Below are positions 36,948-45,229 of a stretch of DNA of 64,000 nucleotides, piece after piece. The stretch spans positions 248,001 to 312,000 of the forward strand of contig NZ_BMQW01000003.1 in assembly GCF_014648315.1 (NCBI RefSeq). Reading direction: 5' to 3'. The DNA is from Shewanella ulleungensis. GTDB taxonomy: Bacteria; Pseudomonadota; Gammaproteobacteria; Enterobacterales; Shewanellaceae. Position 1 is the first letter of the stretch. Each line of letters opens with the position of its first letter. The notes beneath the pieces are model-generated. The model saw nothing but the letters and a program-made list of their open reading frames with translations. It was not told the DNA's origin and did not search any database. The position numbers and the translations under genes are program-made.

Positions 36948-36988
36948 TTGTTGGTGAGATTAAACATCATGAGTAACCTCACCAACAA
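36948..36988. other. Perfect 11-bp inverted repeat between convergent bioD and the diguanylate cyclase gene
   Basis: TTGTTGGTGAG (36948-36958) pairs with CTCACCAACAA (36978-36988) around a 19-nt loop. It lacks a T tract on either strand, so it is not a classical terminator, though it may still act as a barrier between the two genes. Confidence 0.6.
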
Positions 36989-37010
36989 TCAAAATAGGTG
37001 ATTCAATTGA

Positions 37011-38036
37011 TTAACTGGCAATTGGCATCACTCGGTTACGGCCAAGACGCTTTGCCTCGTATAATAGCTTGTCAGTTGCTTCAATTAGGTTCCCGACATT
37101 TTGTTTTGGTTTCCACTCTGAAACACCAAATGAAGCAGTGATAGAGTCTATCACTTTATCGCTGCGTCTATCTTTTACGCTCAATTTTTCTAGCGCTCGA
37201 CGGATCCCTTCTGCTAACTGTCTTGCGACTCTCAATTGGCTACTCGGCACGATAATGGCAAATTCTTCGCCACCATAACGATACAATTTTATTCCATCTC
37301 GACACGCTTCCTGAATACGTTTAGCAACAGTTTTTAAGACTAGGTCGCCTAATTGATGGCCGAAGGTATCGTTAAAGTTTTTAAAGTGATCGATATCAAT
37401 TAAAATCAAGCATGTACCTGTTGGCGATAAATCAATTTGTGCTTCAATATCGTGGTTAAAAGCGCGCCTGTTTAATACATTGGTTAATGCATCAAATAAC
37501 ATGTCTTTTTCAGATTCTGCCAATCGCGTTTTGAGTGTATCAATTTCGGATTGGGCTTTTTGCAATTGCTCAGTAAAGCTGACCGTACTTGAGCGAATGC
37601 TAGAGGATTCTTTTACAATACTTCTTACAACACCAATGACTTGCTCAAGCGAAAAGCCTTTGGTTTCCAAATCACTTAATTTCTTGAAGTCTTTATCAAT
37701 TTGAGTCTGAAATGTTTCAGTGTCTAAATTTGTGTCTCTGAGAGATTGTGACAGTTCACATACCATAGCATCCAAGTTTTTACGCATGTCGCGTACATCA
37801 AGTTCGACAGGATCGGCCACATGCTTACGATATAGCAACTCACTGGTAACAGGCGAGCATGTTTGATTCTGCTTTATTGCGGTATCGAGTTCTTGATTTA
37901 ACAATGGATTTTGCTCACCAACATAAGCATACCAAAGCGCATAGTTGGTTGGCGTGGTGGGGATTCTGTACTTAAGCATTAACGGCACTGCTTTTTTCAG
38001 ATTTGCTGCCGCGGTCTGCAATAATGTGTTAGACAT
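37011..38036 (-). CDS. Cytosolic diguanylate cyclase (GGDEF domain)
   Basis: Makes the second messenger c-di-GMP. About 341 residues: a helical N-terminal region (about 1-110), a coiled coil (about 115-180, ERSSTVSFTEQLQKAQSEI-like) and a C-terminal GGDEF domain with active GGEEF in LYRYGGEEFAIIV. The RxxD product-inhibition site expected nine residues upstream is not conserved (RDGI). There is no membrane segment. The ATG at 38036 (MSNTLLQTAAAN) has GAGG 7 nt upstream; a start at 38048 is less likely. Confidence 0.9.
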   Translation of the reverse strand: MSNTLLQTAAANLKKAVPLMLKYRIPTTPTNYALWYAYVGEQNPLLNQELDTAIKQNQTCSPVTSELLYRKHVADPVELDVRDMRKNLDAMVCELSQSLRDTNLDTETFQTQIDKDFKKLSDLETKGFSLEQVIGVVRSIVKESSSIRSSTVSFTEQLQKAQSEIDTLKTRLAESEKDMLFDALTNVLNRRAFNHDIEAQIDLSPTGTCLILIDIDHFKNFNDTFGHQLGDLVLKTVAKRIQEACRDGIKLYRYGGEEFAIIVPSSQLRVARQLAEGIRRALEKLSVKDRRSDKVIDSITASFGVSEWKPKQNVGNLIEATDKLLYEAKRLGRNRVMPIAS

Positions 38037-38126
38037 TAACTGCCTCATAAATAGGGCGATAAAAAGACATTAGGGTGATTAGATATAATAGAATTAATAA
38101 TAGGACATTATCATTTTACTGATCAC

Positions 38127-38154
38127 AAAAAAAGCATCCTAAGATGCTTTTTAT
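38127..38154. terminator. Terminator downstream of the outer-membrane protein gene
   Basis: AAAAAGCATC and GATGCTTTTT pair around a short loop, with A and T tracts on both sides; it follows the gene at 38173-39084 on the minus strand. Confidence 0.85.
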
Positions 38155-38172
38155 GGTGTTCATCAACGTTTC

Positions 38173-39084
38173 TTAGAAGGCATACGAAACGGCAAACATA
38201 GGACCTGTGAAGCTGTAACTGATTTTATGATCGAAGGTTCTCATTTCATCGTTGTTCATCTTACGTTGCTTCTCTATTGTGATGTCTACGTCATAATAAT
38301 TATAAGCCAATTTTAACGACCAGTTGTCACAAAACTTAGTTTCTACACCTAAGCGTACATCGATTAATGAGCCATCGACATCATCATATTTAATTGAGAA
38401 ATACTGCGCGTGTGCCGAAAAGTTCCAACCATGATAAAACTCATAAGCACCATAAACACCTACATTAGGTAAAGGAGCTGTAAGCGTTTCATCTACCACC
38501 TCTGGAGTTGCGACGACATTGTTACACAAACTAGTGAGAGATGAGTCCGGTATGCAAGTGCCTATAGTGCCTTTAAATACTGTTTCGACAAACATGGTGT
38601 GCAATCCAATAGAAACACCAACCGCATAATCAGTACCTTGCCAAACATCGTATCCATAACTTATACGTAAAATATCAATATTTAATTCTGTATTGAGTTT
38701 AGTGCCCACCTCGATGAGGTAATCTTTTCCGTCAATATCTTCAAGAATGAAATCTTGGCTAACGGCATTATTGTCGGCTTTTCGGTCGAGAGATTTCCAA
38801 TCGATAAAAAGATTGTGACGTTGATTAAAAGAGTAGGTGAGTTCGAAATAGGGGAGATATTGTTCTTCTGCGAGTAAAAAGTCATCTTCGAAATCGATCG
38901 GAAACGATCCGCCTGTTTTAGGGTTGGTAACAGCCATATTCGAATCTGAGTTAGCATAAAATACCCCAATATCGAGGGCAAATTTATCCATTACTGACGT
39001 TGAGTGACTATTATGGCTACTCGCTGCGTATGCAGTTTGAGTGCTTAATAGCATCACGACAATATAAAAAAGGGGCCTAATCAT
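38173..39084 (-). CDS. Predicted outer-membrane beta-barrel protein
   Basis: A 303-residue exported protein with a signal peptide (MIRPLFYIVVMLLSTQTAYA) and alternating aromatic/hydrophobic strands ending in SFTGPMFAVSYAF, the C-terminal Phe typical of barrels. It looks like an 8-12-strand barrel of the kind annotated as Lpg1974-like or surface-antigen proteins, but I do not recognise a specific function. Two Cys (GTCIPDSSLTSLC) could form a loop disulfide. Monocistronic with its own terminator. Confidence 0.75.
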   Translation of the reverse strand: MIRPLFYIVVMLLSTQTAYAASSHNSHSTSVMDKFALDIGVFYANSDSNMAVTNPKTGGSFPIDFEDDFLLAEEQYLPYFELTYSFNQRHNLFIDWKSLDRKADNNAVSQDFILEDIDGKDYLIEVGTKLNTELNIDILRISYGYDVWQGTDYAVGVSIGLHTMFVETVFKGTIGTCIPDSSLTSLCNNVVATPEVVDETLTAPLPNVGVYGAYEFYHGWNFSAHAQYFSIKYDDVDGSLIDVRLGVETKFCDNWSLKLAYNYYDVDITIEKQRKMNNDEMRTFDHKISYSFTGPMFAVSYAF

Positions 39085-39526
39085 TGAAACTCCGCATTTA
39101 TTATTTGTTTTAGTGTTACAAGGTATGCGTCTTCATATGATGCTGTTGTCGTATTTGAGGTTGAGTTTATTTTCTTACGACATAACCAACATAGGGTGAT
39201 TAAAATGTGTCGTCATAAAATTCAAACATAAAAGTAGGACAAACTGTTCAGCAGCTATATTAGCAGTTTGTAACTAAATGTGAAGTATTTGTATAGAAAA
39301 ATTGCACTAAATCAAGTTTTCGCTGGTAGTTTGAACTTAAAGGCTTAAAAACAGCCTTTTTGTCACAAAAGCAGTCATTGCATGATGTCTAGGAGTGAGT
39401 GGGATCTGGATTGGTTGTTTTTGTGATAAAAACAAAAAAGTAGAGCGGTAAAAATGCTCTACTTTCACTTGAAATGTTAATGTGGTGTTAACGTTTGTGT
39501 TTGTTGTTTTATGGTTTCAATACGCG
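39085..39526. other. 442-bp intergenic region
   Basis: Contains the promoter region of the outer-membrane protein gene on one side and the maoP terminator (39430-39466) on the other. I see no other feature. Confidence 0.5.
39430..39466 (-). terminator. Terminator of maoP
   Basis: On the minus strand AAAGTAGAGC pairs with GCTCTACTTT around a 9-nt loop, followed by TTTTGTTTTT. Confidence 0.82.
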
Positions 39527-39955
39527 TTATTCAGATTCATCAGTGTCAGTGCTATCATCTTCAACGTCATCAAATTCAATTTCAACTTTTGCACTTGCTG
39601 GAGTATGAATTGTACCGACGACGGCATAAAAAGGTTTACCTTTTGCTAAACGACAATATTTAGCCCACAGTAATTCCATTACTGTAGATGCTGGTAAATT
39701 GCCTTTAGCAACGTTTACAAATTGGTCTTCATCGACATTGCACGGCAGTTGGTTGCCTTCGGCTAAACTTTTCATTGCTTGACCATGTTGTTCAAGCAAG
39801 TCAGCTTCCTTACTGGTAAAATCACCGCAGCGTTTGAAGCCTTTAGGAAAGTTAGCGTCATCATAGAAGCGTTTAGTAGAGCGGAAACTGTCACTTGACC
39901 CATTGGTGTGAGCTTCAATACCTTGTTTCGCATTGACAAATGATTGCTGAGACAT
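39527..39955 (-). CDS. maoP: DUF413 protein MaoP (YifE)
   Basis: A 142-residue protein whose core matches E. coli MaoP/YifE: RFYDDANFPKGFKRCGDFTSKEADLLEQHG. E. coli MaoP acts with the maoS site to organise the Ori macrodomain. An N-terminal extension (about 25 residues) and an acidic C-terminal tail (EFDDVEDDSTDTDESE) are present. The divergent hdfR neighbour reproduces the E. coli arrangement and supports orthology. The ATG is preceded by AGAAGGTATTAGCC. Confidence 0.9.
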   Translation of the reverse strand: MSQQSFVNAKQGIEAHTNGSSDSFRSTKRFYDDANFPKGFKRCGDFTSKEADLLEQHGQAMKSLAEGNQLPCNVDEDQFVNVAKGNLPASTVMELLWAKYCRLAKGKPFYAVVGTIHTPASAKVEIEFDDVEDDSTDTDESE

Positions 39956-40063
39956 GGCTAATACCTTCTAGATTATGAGATATAAAGATTTTCAACTGGA
40001 GTATTGGCTAGTATTATCAATTTTTAAATCAAAATATTTTGTCCTTCATGGTAAAGAATTTTT

Positions 40064-40936
40064 ATGGATACAGATTTATTAAAAACGTTCTTAGAAGTCT
40101 CCCGTACACGCCACTTTGGTAAGGCTGCTGAAAATCTTTACTTAACACGCAGTGCGGTCAGCTTTAGGGTAAAACAATTAGAAGGTATTCTAGGCGTTGA
40201 GCTTTTTGAACGTCTACGCAATAATATTCAACCTACACCAGCCGGTGAACGAATGCTCGGACATGCCGAAGCAGTATTGAATGCGTGGGAAAGGGCAAAG
40301 CAAGATATTATTTTAAACCAAAAACATAGCACTCAATTAACTGTGTCAGCAGGACACAATATTTGGGATGCGTATTTACAACCCTATTTACAACCACTTC
40401 ACCTTGGTTTAGACGGTGTGTCTTTGCGTACAGACGTATTGTCGGGTTCTGTTATGACGCGCCAGCTTATTGAACGCAGTTTGGACATAGCCATTAGCTT
40501 TGATCCTCCAAAACTCGATGAGTTAGAGTTGGTGAAGCTGACACAAATCAAATTAGTGTTAGTTGCAAAACAACACAATCTTAGTTTGGCGCAAACCTCA
40601 AGTATTCCTTACATCAAAGTTGATTGGGGCACTGCGTTTAATATCACTCATGCTCAAGAATACACTATGCTTCCAATGCCGGTATTGCACACCAGTTCTG
40701 CCAGAATGGCATTGGATTTTATACTGAATAATGGCGGTTGCGCGTTTTTACCAGAAGTGCTTGTTCAGCCTTATTTAACCAACAAAGCGTTATTTGTTGT
40801 TGAAGGGGCAAGCAGCATTACCCGTAATGTGTATGCGGCGTACTGGGCGGAAAATGAAAGGCAGTCTTATATTGAACAAGCCATTGATATACTGTCTAAT
40901 GAATTAACCATTAAAAATAAACCACTTGTTGATTAA
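40064..40936 (+). CDS. hdfR: LysR-family regulator HdfR
   Basis: A 290-residue LysR regulator. The N-terminus MDTDLLKTFLEVSRTRHFGK is nearly identical to E. coli HdfR, followed by the helix-turn-helix LYLTRSAVSFRVKQLEGILG. HdfR represses flhDC in E. coli; Shewanella lacks that regulator in this form, so its targets here are likely different (inference). Divergent from maoP, as in E. coli. Confidence 0.9.
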   Translation: MDTDLLKTFLEVSRTRHFGKAAENLYLTRSAVSFRVKQLEGILGVELFERLRNNIQPTPAGERMLGHAEAVLNAWERAKQDIILNQKHSTQLTVSAGHNIWDAYLQPYLQPLHLGLDGVSLRTDVLSGSVMTRQLIERSLDIAISFDPPKLDELELVKLTQIKLVLVAKQHNLSLAQTSSIPYIKVDWGTAFNITHAQEYTMLPMPVLHTSSARMALDFILNNGGCAFLPEVLVQPYLTNKALFVVEGASSITRNVYAAYWAENERQSYIEQAIDILSNELTIKNKPLVD

Positions 40937-41015
40937 CAAAGTGAATAAAAGCTTAGAGAATATATGGAGACACCTAAGCTTATATTCTTATTAAATTTAG
41001 AGTGTTTTAGATTTT

Positions 41016-41384
41016 TTAAACTAATGGTATTAGGACCATTGCCCAAGTAATAGCGCACATGGCTAAACTGAGAAATACAGCCGCAGACGCAATGTCTTTG
41101 GCTTGACCACTTAGTGGATGAATTTCATCACCGACACGATCCACTACTGCTTCAATGGCTGAATTAAGTAATTCAACAATCAAGACAATCATGAGGGTCA
41201 TGATCAATAATATTCGTTCTGATGTGCTGATATTTACGAGTAGGGCGATCGGCAACATGACTATGGCCAACACAGCTTCTTGCCTAAATGCCGCTTCATT
41301 TTCCCATGCGGCTTTTAAGCCTTTTAATGAGAATCCTGTTGCTCTAAATACGCGTTTAAGGCCATGATTATTTACTGGTTTCAT
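41016..41384 (-). CDS. dgkA: Diacylglycerol kinase
   Basis: Small inner-membrane kinase that recycles diacylglycerol to phosphatidic acid. Length is 122 residues with three transmembrane helices. Catalytic blocks WENEAAFRQE and VELLNSAIEAVVDRVGDEIHPLSGQAKDIASAAV (Glu, Asn and Asp/Lys residues of the active site) are intact. Monocistronic, divergent from the ligase gene. Confidence 0.96.
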   Translation of the reverse strand: MKPVNNHGLKRVFRATGFSLKGLKAAWENEAAFRQEAVLAIVMLPIALLVNISTSERILLIMTLMIVLIVELLNSAIEAVVDRVGDEIHPLSGQAKDIASAAVFLSLAMCAITWAMVLIPLV

Positions 41385-41456
41385 TATTTTTATTTCTTTT
41401 TATGCACTTTGTTTTGATTGTAACATTCACGCCTACCGTTGCCAGTATTTTTAGGT

Positions 41457-41495
41457 ATATACCCAATCGAGCATCTTTTGCTTGGTTGGGTATAT
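41457..41495. other. Long inverted repeat between divergent dgkA and ligase genes
   Basis: ATATACCCAA (41457-41466) pairs with TTGGGTATAT (41486-41495) around a 19-nt loop. A second dyad, TAGCTTG/CAAGCTA (41526-41549), lies just before the ligase start. Neither has a T tract, so neither is a standard terminator. Confidence 0.5.
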
Positions 41496-41566
41496 GTGCA
41501 CTTTTATACGAGTTGTACTAGGCTTTAGCTTGCCATGAGGCTCAAGCTATTATGCAAGGATTGCTT

Positions 41567-42415
41567 ATGTTACGTGTTTATTTTTCTGTATTTTCAGCCC
41601 TGTTATTGATAACCAGTATGCTGTGCCAAAGTGAGGTGCTTTTTAAGCCTGAAATTCAACTTGCTAGTCACTATGCTCCAGACTTAGCTGTAACCGATTA
41701 CCTTGTGAGCGAAAAATTAGATGGGGTTCGGGGATATTGGACGGGTAAACAGATGCTAACTAAAAGTGGCCGCATCGTTAACTTGCCAACTAATTTTACC
41801 CAAGGGTTTCCTGAGTACCCTATTGATGGCGAGTTATGGTTAGGTCGTGAGCAATTTGAGCAAATCTCTGCATTAGTTCGTCGGCAACATACTCAAGTAC
41901 AAGAGTGGCAATCTGTCTCATTTATGATGTTTGATTTACCGCAATATAATGGCACCTTTGAACAACGGTATAAGGAGATGCAACAACTGGTACAAGAGGC
42001 GGACTCAACACACTTAAAGGTCATAGCTCAACTAACATTTGCAGATAATAATGCGTTATTTTCTGAGCTTGATCGTGTAGTAAATGCTGGAGGGGAAGGG
42101 TTAATGTTACATTATCGGCATGCTTTTTATACCGTTGGGCGAAGTCAGTATATTGTAAAGTTAAAACCTAAATATGATGCAGAAGCCTTGGTGATTGGTC
42201 ACACCGCAGGCAAAGGAAAATACACAGGTCAACTAGGTGCTTTAACGGTTAAAACGCCTCAAGGAAAGGTGTTTAATATTGGCAGTGGGCTCAGTGACAA
42301 ACAAAGACTATCTCCACCCGCTATCGGTGCAACTATTACTTATCAATATTTAGGCTTTACCCAAAAAGGGACACCACGTTTTGCGACTTTTTTGCGCGAG
42401 CGACCCGCTCAATAG
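41567..42415 (+). CDS. Periplasmic-type ATP-dependent DNA ligase (Lig E)
   Basis: A minimal two-domain ligase of about 282 residues with a signal-like N-terminus (MLRVYFSVFSALLLITSMLCQS). Adenylation domain: motif I KLDGVRG (nucleophilic Lys), motif III FMMFDLP, motif IV EGLMLH, motif V VKLKPK; then an OB-fold domain. Lig E enzymes are exported and proposed to work with DNA outside the cytoplasm. I chose ATG at 41567, with AAGGA 7 nt upstream; ATG at 41552 adds 5 residues. Confidence 0.9.
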   Translation: MLRVYFSVFSALLLITSMLCQSEVLFKPEIQLASHYAPDLAVTDYLVSEKLDGVRGYWTGKQMLTKSGRIVNLPTNFTQGFPEYPIDGELWLGREQFEQISALVRRQHTQVQEWQSVSFMMFDLPQYNGTFEQRYKEMQQLVQEADSTHLKVIAQLTFADNNALFSELDRVVNAGGEGLMLHYRHAFYTVGRSQYIVKLKPKYDAEALVIGHTAGKGKYTGQLGALTVKTPQGKVFNIGSGLSDKQRLSPPAIGATITYQYLGFTQKGTPRFATFLRERPAQ

Positions 42416-42557
42416 TGCTGGGTATTATTGAAGGTGAAGGACCATCACGTTATTTGCAAAAAATATCATTTCTAAACGTGAATCGATAAACATCCACCTG
42501 AGCTATATCAATCTCGAAAATACATCAACCTCGAAGATAAACCAGCAGGTAAGGGTC

Positions 42558-43052
42558 ATGAACGATATAACTAATTTAGCCAACGTCTCGTCAGTACTAT
42601 TTGTGTGTATGGGGAATATTTGTCGCTCCCCTACAGCAGAGGCTGTATTTAAGCAGCAAGCTACACTACACGGTTTATCGCTGAAGATAGACTCGGCAGG
42701 AACAATAGCGTTTCATCAAGGAAACGCACCTGATACACGCAGTATGTTAGCGGGTCGAAAACGTGGTTTAGATTTTTCAGGTATGAAAGCCAGGCAAGTG
42801 GTCGACAATGATTTTGAGGTATTTGATTTGATTTTAGTCGCAGATGAAGCCAATTTAATCGATTTATACTCACGATGTCCTGCGCATTTACAATATAAAA
42901 TCCGCTTGATTTTGTCTTTTGTGGGTGGTGGCGTAAGGGAGGTGCCAGACCCATATTATGGTGGTGACAGGGGATTTGAGTTGGTTATCGATTTACTCGA
43001 GATTAGTCTTGCTGAATTAGCTAAACAATTGGTACTCGCTAAAGCGGGGTAA
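42558..43052 (+). CDS. Low-molecular-weight protein-tyrosine-phosphatase family protein
   Basis: A 164-residue cytosolic phosphatase with P-loop VCMGNICRSPTAE (CX5R) and the general-acid block VPDPYYGG. Family members dephosphorylate protein tyrosine kinases of exopolysaccharide systems or other phosphoproteins, but no such kinase or polysaccharide cluster is here, so the substrate is unknown. The ATG at 42558 has GTAAGGG upstream. Confidence 0.93.
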   Translation: MNDITNLANVSSVLFVCMGNICRSPTAEAVFKQQATLHGLSLKIDSAGTIAFHQGNAPDTRSMLAGRKRGLDFSGMKARQVVDNDFEVFDLILVADEANLIDLYSRCPAHLQYKIRLILSFVGGGVREVPDPYYGGDRGFELVIDLLEISLAELAKQLVLAKAG

Positions 43053-43112
43053 GCAGTTACCCCGTTTAATCGTGATTAGCTATATTCTAGATTTTTGCGA
43101 TAAAGGTAAAGA

Positions 43113-44054
43113 TTAGTCGTTGTGGCGTTTACCTGAGCGCTTTAGTTTTTCTTGCTCAATTTTTTGCTGCTTTATTGCTTCTTTTTCTGCTAACACTCGT
43201 GCGACTTCGATTTTTTCAGCTTCTGCCATCTCAGGTGTTTCTAAGCTTAATAGACCAATACGTCCAGAGCGATAATCGTGTAATAACAATTCAGACACTT
43301 TATGGTAATCAATACGCCCACCTGGACGCAACGCACCGCGTGAGTTGGCAATGGCCTCTAGTAAGCCTATGTCTGTATCAGGTAAAGAGCTGAGCTTATA
43401 ACGTTCACAAATAGCTTCTGGATAAGCTTTTAAGAAGTACTCTGCGGCAAACATTGCCACATCTTCATACTCCATGGCCGTATCTTTAATGGCGCCAGTT
43501 ACGGCAAGACGATAACTGCTGGCTTCGTTATCGACTTTTGGCCATAAAATCCCTGGAGTGTCAGAAAGCACAATACCATTACGTAAATTAATGCGTTGTT
43601 GGGTTTTGGTCACTGCAGGTTCATTACCTGTTTTGGCGATAGTGCGACCTGCTAAGGTATTGATGATGGTTGATTTACCTACGTTTGGAATACCCATAAT
43701 CATAGTGCGAATGTCTTTTTCCATCACATCGCGATGAGGCACTAATTTACGGCAAATATCTGGAATACTTCTCACCATACCGGGCTGCAAGGTTGTAATA
43801 GCTGAGGCTTTCACCCCTTGTTCACGCTCGAGGTATTCAATCCAACGTTCTGTCACCGCTGGATCGGCTAAATCTGATTTATTGAGTAATTTAATGCACG
43901 GTTTATCGCCACGAAGTTGTGACACCATTGGGTTTTCACTGCTGTAGGGAATGCGTGCATCAAGCACTTCAATAACAAGATCGACCTGAGGCATAGCCTC
44001 TTCAATCTCTTTACGTGCTTTGTGCATGTGTCCTGGATACCACTGAATTGCCAT
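43113..44054 (-). CDS. rbgA: Ribosome biogenesis GTPase YlqF/RbgA
   Basis: Circularly permuted GTPase, 313 residues, involved in late 50S assembly in Bacillus. The motif order G4-G1-G3 is visible: LLNKSDLADP, then GIPNVGKSTIIN, then SDTPGILWP. The N-terminus MAIQWYPGHMHKARKEI is diagnostic. A C-terminal helical domain ends in a Lys/Glu-rich tail. Its role in gammaproteobacteria is less studied. Monocistronic. Confidence 0.93.
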   Translation of the reverse strand: MAIQWYPGHMHKARKEIEEAMPQVDLVIEVLDARIPYSSENPMVSQLRGDKPCIKLLNKSDLADPAVTERWIEYLEREQGVKASAITTLQPGMVRSIPDICRKLVPHRDVMEKDIRTMIMGIPNVGKSTIINTLAGRTIAKTGNEPAVTKTQQRINLRNGIVLSDTPGILWPKVDNEASSYRLAVTGAIKDTAMEYEDVAMFAAEYFLKAYPEAICERYKLSSLPDTDIGLLEAIANSRGALRPGGRIDYHKVSELLLHDYRSGRIGLLSLETPEMAEAEKIEVARVLAEKEAIKQQKIEQEKLKRSGKRHND

Positions 44055-44182
44055 GATGTTGCCTTATAACCGAATGCTTGTTCGAGTAACTTATTTGAGT
44101 AACTTATTTGAGTAAATAATTGAATATTTAATCAAATAATATAAAGGCCGTATTGTACCTTTACTAGCTTAGTAAAAACATA

Positions 44183-44206
44183 AAAAAAGCGCCTAATGGC
44201 GCTTAG
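44183..44206 (-). terminator. Terminator of the 2OG oxygenase-family gene
   Basis: On the minus strand AAGCGCC and GGCGCTT pair around a 4-nt loop (ATTA) and run into TTTTTTAT. Confidence 0.9.
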
Positions 44207-44232
44207 TCTTAATGTTATTTAACCGTATAAAG

Positions 44233-45072
44233 TTAAATGACTCCTAACTCACGTAATCTTTCCATTAAGTAACTGTCAGCAGTATAACGCTCTGACAGCA
44301 CTACATCGGGATTAGGATGTAAAAACAAAGGTAATGAAATACGTGACTTGGTTTTGTCAGTACCTTCAGGGTTAATTACGCGATGTGAAGTAGAGGGGAA
44401 GTAACCGCCAGAGGCTTCTTGTAGCATGTCACCAATATTAATAATGATGCTACCAAAGTCACTTGGCACATCTATCCATTCACCGGTTTTAGTTTTAACT
44501 TGTAAACCAGGCTCATTTGCTGCAGGTAATAAAGTAATTAAATTAATGTCTTCATGTGCTGCCGCGCGGATTGCTCCCATTTCTTCATCACCCTTCATAG
44601 GCGGATAATGTAAAATACGCAGTAAGGTTTTTTGGCTTTCGGCAATCATGTCTGGCAAGGGTATTGAAAACTTGGCGGCAACATCTGCTGGGGTATGCTT
44701 CTCTATCCAACCAAGCAGTTCTGATGCTAACGTATTTGCGTGTTCATAATATGCAAGGATATTTTCTTTCAGTGAATCAGGAATGCGGCCCCAAGGATAC
44801 ACATGATAATATTCTTTGATATCTTTTACTGTGTTGCCTTTGGCTGTTTCTGATATTGAAGCAGGGAAGAAACCATCATGAGTTTCAGCATTGAACAAAA
44901 AATCGTGTTTTTGTTCTGATTGAAAGAATTCGTACCATTCTTTGTAGATATCTTCGACAAGTTGTTTTTGAATTGGGTGATTTGATAATACCCCAAAACC
45001 TGTTTCGCGAAGTGACTCGACAAAGCGCTCTGCACTATCTGGTGCTAAATAATCAATTGTATTAAGTTTCAT
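44233..45072 (-). CDS. Isopenicillin-N-synthase-like 2OG-Fe(II) oxygenase
   Basis: About 279 residues from ATG at 45072 (MKLNTIDYLAPDSAERFVES); an upstream start at 45135 adds an unconserved segment. The double-stranded beta-helix iron ligands are visible: HED in AAAHEDINLITLL and the distal His in TSHRVINP, with the RIS motif (SRISLPLF) for 2-oxoglutarate. This family is widespread in gammaproteobacteria and substrates are mostly unknown. Monocistronic, divergent from the Msr fusion. Confidence 0.88.
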   Translation of the reverse strand: MKLNTIDYLAPDSAERFVESLRETGFGVLSNHPIQKQLVEDIYKEWYEFFQSEQKHDFLFNAETHDGFFPASISETAKGNTVKDIKEYYHVYPWGRIPDSLKENILAYYEHANTLASELLGWIEKHTPADVAAKFSIPLPDMIAESQKTLLRILHYPPMKGDEEMGAIRAAAHEDINLITLLPAANEPGLQVKTKTGEWIDVPSDFGSIIINIGDMLQEASGGYFPSTSHRVINPEGTDKTKSRISLPLFLHPNPDVVLSERYTADSYLMERLRELGVI

Positions 45073-45229
45073 TATATATTTCTTATTAGTGTGTTGACCC
45101 ACGCTAATGGTAACCTTAGTCACACTTTGTCGCAATTATTTGCACGTATTCAAAGAGTATTGGTTGAACTGATGCTATTGATCACGCGTATTATTTACCA
45201 ATGCGGCAAAAAATCAGTGAGAACGAACA

